Below the pieces are notes generated by a model. That model did no database searches and was not told the DNA's origin. It saw only the letters and a program-made list of their open reading frames with translations. The position numbers and the translations under genes are program-made. Shown here in pieces: positions 30,970 to 35,134 of a stretch of 35,134 bases of DNA (within the stretch, counting starts at the first letter, position 1; the number at the start of each line of letters is the position of its first letter). The stretch covers positions 1 to 35,134 of IMG/VR virus record IMGVR_UViG_3300045135_001414. The stretch is one strand, 5' to 3'. This stretch comes from a virus.

Positions 30970-33498
30970 ATGGCGATTAAGTTTGATACATTTAAAACAG
31001 GTGGCGCAGGTTCATCAGATGTAACCTCTGTTAATGGTGAGCAGGGTGATGTAATTGTCACTCTCGACAGTGCTACTGATCAAGGGGCTACTACTACCAA
31101 CAGCATTACAGTGGGTGGCCTTAGTGTGGGCACAGCTTACAGCTTGCCTACTGCTGATGGTACAGCTAATCAAAGCTTAATTACTGATGGCTCAGGTAAC
31201 CTATCATTTACCACATTAGACTTTACAGGTGGCCTCGAATATAAAGGCACCTTTAATGCTACTGCAGGCACACCTAGCTTAGCCAATGCTGAGCAAGGTG
31301 ATTACTATAAGATTGATACTGCTGGCACCATCTATGGGCAGACTTGGGCAGTAGGTGACTCACTGCTTATAAATGCTGATATGGGTGGCACAATCACTAA
31401 CAGCAAGATTGATAAACTTGACAATACCGAGTCAGTAACATCAGTAAACTCACAGACAGGCGCTGTTAATTTAGGCGCAGGTGATTTATCAGATGTAACT
31501 ATTACAGGTGCTGTAAATGGAGAGGTGCTTAAATACAATGGCGCTGCTTGGGTAGATGCTAATGTAGATTATACTGAGGTAACTAACACGCCCACTAATG
31601 TTAGCACATTTACCAATGATGCAAATTATGTGGCATCAGGTGATAATGTAAGCACTTTAACTAATGATGCAGGCTATCTAACAGATATTACTGCAGAGGG
31701 CCTTAATGATTTATCTGATGTATCATTTACAGCAGGCGTAGGAATAGATGGGCATGTGCTGACCTATGATAACACTGCAGGTGAGTGGCAAGCAGTAGCA
31801 CCTGCAAGCGGTGGCCTTACTGCTGTGGTTCAAGACTCCGCACCACAATTAGGAGGCCCTTTAGATGTGAATGGGCAGGAGATTACATCTGCGTCTAATG
31901 GCAATGTAGTGATTAATCCTAATGGTACAGGTGAGATTACAATAGGCGCAGATGTGGTGCCTGATGCAGATGCTACTCATACCATTGGCTCAGAAGATAA
32001 TAGATACATCACTACTTTCTCTGATCTTAATGGGGCCATCAGATTTAAAGCTAAAAATGATGAGGGTGCACAGATCACTAAGGGCCAGGCAGTTTACATT
32101 AAAGGCCTTGCAGGTGATGGCACCACACCCACCGTAGGCTTAGCTGATGCAAATGATGCATCTAAAATGCCTGCCTTTGGTTTAGCGTTTAATACTGCTA
32201 ATGATCAGGCAGAGGTGCAGATAGTGCAGGTAGGTAACCTCACAGGCCTTAATACATCTGGCTTTAGTGTTGGTGATACTCTGTATATCGACACAACAGC
32301 AGGCGCATTAGTGAACACTAAGCCCACAGGTGAAACATCACAGCTACAGAATATCGGGCGCGTGATTAGAGCAGATAATGCAAATGGTGTAATCATGGTA
32401 GGTGGTGCAGGGCGCTCTGCTGCCACACCTAATCTAGATCAGAATAAAATCTTTTTAGGCAATGCATCTAATCAGAGTGTAAGTACTGCTCTTAGCTCGA
32501 TTGCACTTAGCTCTTTTAATGATGATCTAAGCTATCTATCAAGTGGTGATAATATCAGCCTCTTAACTAATAACTCTGGCTATATTACAGATATTACAGG
32601 TGAGAGCCTTGGAGATTTGTCAGATGTAACAGTAACCACGCCATCTAATGGGCAGGTGCTTAGTTATAATGGCACTAACTGGGTAAACAGTGCATCATCA
32701 GCAGGCTCATTAAGTGGCTTGTCTGATACCACCATTGGCACGCCTGTAAATGGAGAGGTGTTAAAGTATAATGGCACAGCATGGGTAGATGCACAGCTTG
32801 CTTACTCAGAGTTAAGTGGCACGCCTACTAATGTCAGCACATTTACCAATGATGCAAATTATGTGGCATCAGGTGATAATGTAAGCACCTTAACTAATGA
32901 TGCAGGCTATCTAACAGGCATCACAGGTGAGAGTATTGGTAGCCTATCTGATGTAACAGTAACAAGCGCTACAAGTGGCGAGGTATTAAAGTATAATGGC
33001 TCGGCTTGGGTAGATGCTTCTGTTGACTATACAGAGATAACTAACACGCCCACTAATGTCAGCACATTTACTAATGACTCTGGCTATCTCACAGGCATCA
33101 CAGGTGAGAGCCTTGGAGATTTGTCAGATGTAACAGTAACAAGCGCAGCTAATGGTGAGGTGCTTAAATATAATGGCACTGCTTGGGTTAATGATACTAT
33201 TAGCGCAGGAGGTGGTTATACTTTCTCAGCTATCTCATCAGCTACTACTGCTCAGATTAGCTATCACTACTCTTGTGATACATCAGGTGGGGCATTTACT
33301 TTAACCCTGCCTGCTTTATCAGGAGTCACAGCAGGCCAAGAAATTAGAGTTAAACTAGCCACAGCAGGCAATGATTTGACTATAGCACGCACAGGCTCTG
33401 ATACTATTGATGGCCTCACAAGCTTTACTCTAAGCACTGCTAAATCATCTATTACACTTGTAGCTAATACAAGTGGCACAGACTGGGAGATTGTCTAA
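30970..33498 (+). CDS. Repeat-rich tail fibre
   Basis: The 842-residue protein is a typical tail fibre: a short N-terminal part with KFDTFKTGGAGSSDVTSVNG, then repeats of the form DLSDVTVTSxxxGEVLKYNG-TAWV and TNVSTFTNDANYV. The repeats occur at about residues 175-250, 540-610, 650-700 and 715-740. A beta-rich domain (350-490, KNDEGAQITKGQAVYIKGLA) sits between repeat blocks, and the C-terminal part (760-842) has DSTIDG-like strands. The fibre should bind host surface receptors. Two 90-bp stretches of its gene match at 88 positions, so recombination within it is plausible. Confidence 0.8.
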   Translation: MAIKFDTFKTGGAGSSDVTSVNGEQGDVIVTLDSATDQGATTTNSITVGGLSVGTAYSLPTADGTANQSLITDGSGNLSFTTLDFTGGLEYKGTFNATAGTPSLANAEQGDYYKIDTAGTIYGQTWAVGDSLLINADMGGTITNSKIDKLDNTESVTSVNSQTGAVNLGAGDLSDVTITGAVNGEVLKYNGAAWVDANVDYTEVTNTPTNVSTFTNDANYVASGDNVSTLTNDAGYLTDITAEGLNDLSDVSFTAGVGIDGHVLTYDNTAGEWQAVAPASGGLTAVVQDSAPQLGGPLDVNGQEITSASNGNVVINPNGTGEITIGADVVPDADATHTIGSEDNRYITTFSDLNGAIRFKAKNDEGAQITKGQAVYIKGLAGDGTTPTVGLADANDASKMPAFGLAFNTANDQAEVQIVQVGNLTGLNTSGFSVGDTLYIDTTAGALVNTKPTGETSQLQNIGRVIRADNANGVIMVGGAGRSAATPNLDQNKIFLGNASNQSVSTALSSIALSSFNDDLSYLSSGDNISLLTNNSGYITDITGESLGDLSDVTVTTPSNGQVLSYNGTNWVNSASSAGSLSGLSDTTIGTPVNGEVLKYNGTAWVDAQLAYSELSGTPTNVSTFTNDANYVASGDNVSTLTNDAGYLTGITGESIGSLSDVTVTSATSGEVLKYNGSAWVDASVDYTEITNTPTNVSTFTNDSGYLTGITGESLGDLSDVTVTSAANGEVLKYNGTAWVNDTISAGGGYTFSAISSATTAQISYHYSCDTSGGAFTLTLPALSGVTAGQEIRVKLATAGNDLTIARTGSDTIDGLTSFTLSTAKSSITLVANTSGTDWEIV
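31594..31683 (+). repeat. 90-bp direct repeat in the fibre gene, copy 1
   Basis: This stretch matches 32827-32916 at 88 of 90 bases. It encodes TNVSTFTNDANYVASGDNVS and the following TLTNDAGYL. The two differences (GTTAGC/GTCAGC and CACTTT/CACCTT) are both silent, so the copies are identical as protein. Confidence 0.85.
32827..32916 (+). repeat. 90-bp direct repeat in the fibre gene, copy 2
   Basis: Second copy of the repeat at 31594-31683, 1,233 bases downstream in the same frame. The intervening DNA encodes a full fibre domain, so recombination between copies would delete 411 codons in frame. Confidence 0.85.
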
Positions 33499-34133
33499 TG
33501 AGTCACAATAAGATAACTGTTGCAGGGCAACAGCCTGATGTAAATGGCAGTATAACTGTGCCCTTTGTCAGCACAGATGAGATTACAGGCACACCTGCAA
33601 CAGATGATTATTTAAAATGGAATGGTACTTTTTGGGAGCCCACTGCTAATGCATCATTAACCACAGGTGTAGGGCATATATTTATAGGCCAAGGAGAGAG
33701 TGATAATTACTCTAATTCACCACATGGTACAGGCTCATTTAGTGCTTTAGATCAAATCTATTTCTATGATTCAAGCCCTGTTAATACAATCACAGGCGCG
33801 ACAATCACAAGCTCTAGCAGTTGGATAAGCTCAATCACTTTGCCTGCAGGTGATTACTTTATAAATGCTAAAACTCTTTTTGAGTTTTCAGCCACGGGTT
33901 ACTGCACTTACTCAGCTTATAATGGTTCTACAAAACTTACTCCTAGTGGTGTAGTTGGAGAAAGTCGAAGCTTATATTCTGGTAGCTCTGATATAGCAAT
34001 GGGAATCATACAGCTTGCAAGCTCAACAGCTATTACTTTTAAAATAGATGCTTTGAGCAATGTTGACACTGGCACAGCACAAAGCTCAACACCCAGTCAA
34101 CACAATCTAATTTATATAGAAAAATTAAGTTAG
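33498..34133 (+). CDS. Tail fibre-associated or receptor-binding protein
   Basis: The 211-residue protein begins with SHNKITVAGQQPDVNGSITV, a short modular N-terminus like that of fibre-attached proteins, followed by a beta-rich C-terminal domain (WISSITLPAGDYFINAKTLF, YCTYSAYNGSTKLTPSG), similar in style to C1q-like or phage head-fibre tips. It shares a base with the fibre stop (TAATG). The N-terminal 40 residues match in style the next gene, so they probably dock onto the same fibre. Confidence 0.6.
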   Translation: MSHNKITVAGQQPDVNGSITVPFVSTDEITGTPATDDYLKWNGTFWEPTANASLTTGVGHIFIGQGESDNYSNSPHGTGSFSALDQIYFYDSSPVNTITGATITSSSSWISSITLPAGDYFINAKTLFEFSATGYCTYSAYNGSTKLTPSGVVGESRSLYSGSSDIAMGIIQLASSTAITFKIDALSNVDTGTAQSSTPSQHNLIYIEKLS

Positions 34134-34144
34134 GGGAATAACTA

Positions 34145-34810
34145 ATGAGTTATAAAACTTTAAAAGTAAACTCAACAGCTCCTGATTCAAGTAATAATAT
34201 ATCTATTGATTCTACTAATTTATTAGATGCAGGGCGCTCTGCTGTTAATTGTGTATTGAGAAAAACTGCTACAGGGTGGGGCTCTAATAGCTGTTTAAAA
34301 GCTTATAGTGGGCATTTAAACTTTAATGAGGATTCTCATGCAGGTAATACTGCTTATCGTTATGATGTAGGAGATAATTATATCTCTCGATATGCAGGCG
34401 GAGAGTATAATCTTCAAGACTCAATCACTTTTATAAATAGCTCAGGCTCATATGTGCCAATAGGGTCTTCATCTTGGGTTATGGGATATACTTTTTCTGG
34501 CTCTGCTTTTAGCGGTAAAACTGTTATTTTAAGAGCAGTAATTGCAGGTAAACACATGACCACTCCTGTTGATTATGACTTTCAGTGGAGACTTGGCAGC
34601 CCTTCCAATGCTTTAAATACAACTACTGCACTCGGCCCATTGGCCAAATGTTTAACTGAATATAGCAGTGTTGCTTATGGAATTTTTACAGGCTCTGGCA
34701 GTGATCAAACTGTTTCAATAAGATTTATCAATAAGACTAGCGGAAGCATTGCAATTACAAGCGGAGCTATTGCTTCAATACAATCAATCACAGCCAAAAT
34801 TATAGAATAA
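34145..34810 (+). CDS. Tail fibre-associated protein, second copy of module
   Basis: The 221-residue protein starts SYKTLKVNSTAPDSSNNISI, parallel to the start of its upstream neighbour, then continues as a beta-rich domain (SSWVMGYTFSGSAFSGKTVI, SDQTVSIRFINKTSGSIAIT). The two probably arose from a common N-terminal adaptor with different receptor domains (inference). TAGGGG lies about 7 nt before ATG. Ser/Thr/Asn-rich composition fits an exposed adhesin. Confidence 0.6.
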   Translation: MSYKTLKVNSTAPDSSNNISIDSTNLLDAGRSAVNCVLRKTATGWGSNSCLKAYSGHLNFNEDSHAGNTAYRYDVGDNYISRYAGGEYNLQDSITFINSSGSYVPIGSSSWVMGYTFSGSAFSGKTVILRAVIAGKHMTTPVDYDFQWRLGSPSNALNTTTALGPLAKCLTEYSSVAYGIFTGSGSDQTVSIRFINKTSGSIAITSGAIASIQSITAKIIE

Positions 34811-34819
34811 GGAGATAAA

Positions 34820-35134
34820 ATGTTTTGTGTAGTTAAATTAAGTGGTAATTTACAGATAGGCACTGTGGTGCAGTTTGACACTGTTAATAATGTGTGGACT
34901 ACTGCCACAGCCCATAATGATTTAATTGGCGTGATTAGCCAAGCACCTCAGCAAAATGAGGATGATCTTACTTGGTGGGGTCATGTGGTTTTTGCAGGTG
35001 TAACTCAAGCATTAGCCCATGAGGCTATCCCTGATCAAGGTGGTGAGCTCTCTATCAATAATGGCAAGGTGTTAGTAGATAATACTGCTGATGGCTGTGG
35101 CATTATTGCACCTCTTGCTAGAGGTCAAGTCTCT
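34820..35134 (+). CDS. Small beta-rich protein, runs off the window (partial)
   Basis: ATG at 34820 follows AAGGAGA (34808-34814) by 5 nt, and 105 codons are open to the window end. The sequence reads FCVVKLSGNLQIGTVVQFDT, then DLIGVISQAPQ and WWGHVVFAGVTQAL, ending within a strand after GIIAPLARGQVS. The pattern of a short strand repeat with 'GVISQ' resembles the decoration protein at 15080 (VVGIAQRA) and the middle domain of the fibre. It may be a fibre-tip or cement-like protein; its true C-terminus is unknown. Confidence 0.65.
   Translation, partial: MFCVVKLSGNLQIGTVVQFDTVNNVWTTATAHNDLIGVISQAPQQNEDDLTWWGHVVFAGVTQALAHEAIPDQGGELSINNGKVLVDNTADGCGIIAPLARGQVS

Noticed and set aside
1-35134. 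Integrase, excisionase, transposase, tRNA genes or attachment sites
   Set aside because: I looked for their motifs and found none, so a temperate lifestyle is suggested only by the Cro-like regulator and is not supported otherwise.

Overview
The window is most of a tailed double-stranded DNA phage or prophage genome with siphovirus-type gene content. It holds a complete set of head, neck, tail-tube, tape-measure, baseplate and fibre genes and no tail-sheath gene. Nearly all genes are packed head to tail on the + strand with 1-14 nt overlaps, good GGAG-type ribosome sites and ATG or GTG starts. I saw no integrase, transposase, tRNA or CRISPR array. The host cannot be named from the sequence. 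The sigma70-like promoters and Shine-Dalgarno sites indicate a bacterial host, and the tail-fibre repeats resemble those of aquatic phages (weak inference).

Layout. (1) 1-1256, + strand: the end of a Cys-containing protein, an exported protein with a C-terminal membrane anchor, a small coiled-coil protein and a dCMP deaminase. (2) 1234-3005, - strand: a Cro/CI-like regulator, a small membrane protein and a RecT-like annealing protein. (3) 3006-3149: a divergent control region in which each promoter carries the same operator-like motif. (4) 3150-5014, +: a replication initiator carrying six iterons plus an AT-rich stretch inside its gene (a lambda-like origin), a DnaC-type helicase loader and a small protein. 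(5) 5161-11777, +: a ribbon-helix-helix regulator, SSB, orphan genes, ThyX, a triple-HTH protein, both terminase subunits, and then a class III nucleotidyl cyclase translationally coupled to a two-helix membrane coiled-coil protein. (6) 11778-12100: a non-coding control region with two terminators, a long inverted repeat, a 15-bp palindrome shared with the promoter of the ribbon-helix-helix gene, and a strong promoter. (7) 12101-20671, +: Mu-gp29-like portal, Mu-I-like protease/scaffold, decoration protein, major capsid protein, minor head protein, neck proteins and tail tube. (8) 20676-29696: tail assembly chaperone with a -1 programmed frameshift, tape measure and baseplate/tip proteins. (9) 29697-30585: CHAP endolysin and holin. 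(10) 30578-35134: repeat-rich fibre and appendage genes, the last running off the end.

How it works together. The left half supplies nucleotides (dCMP deaminase to ThyX makes dTMP), initiates replication (iterons, initiator, helicase loader, SSB) and recombines (RecT-like). The shared palindrome suggests that the ribbon-helix-helix protein links its own operon to the structural operon. The most unusual element is the cyclase and membrane-protein pair between terminase and portal. It looks like a signalling or abortive-infection-type module (compare Pycsar) rather than a virion gene, but its product and role are unproven.
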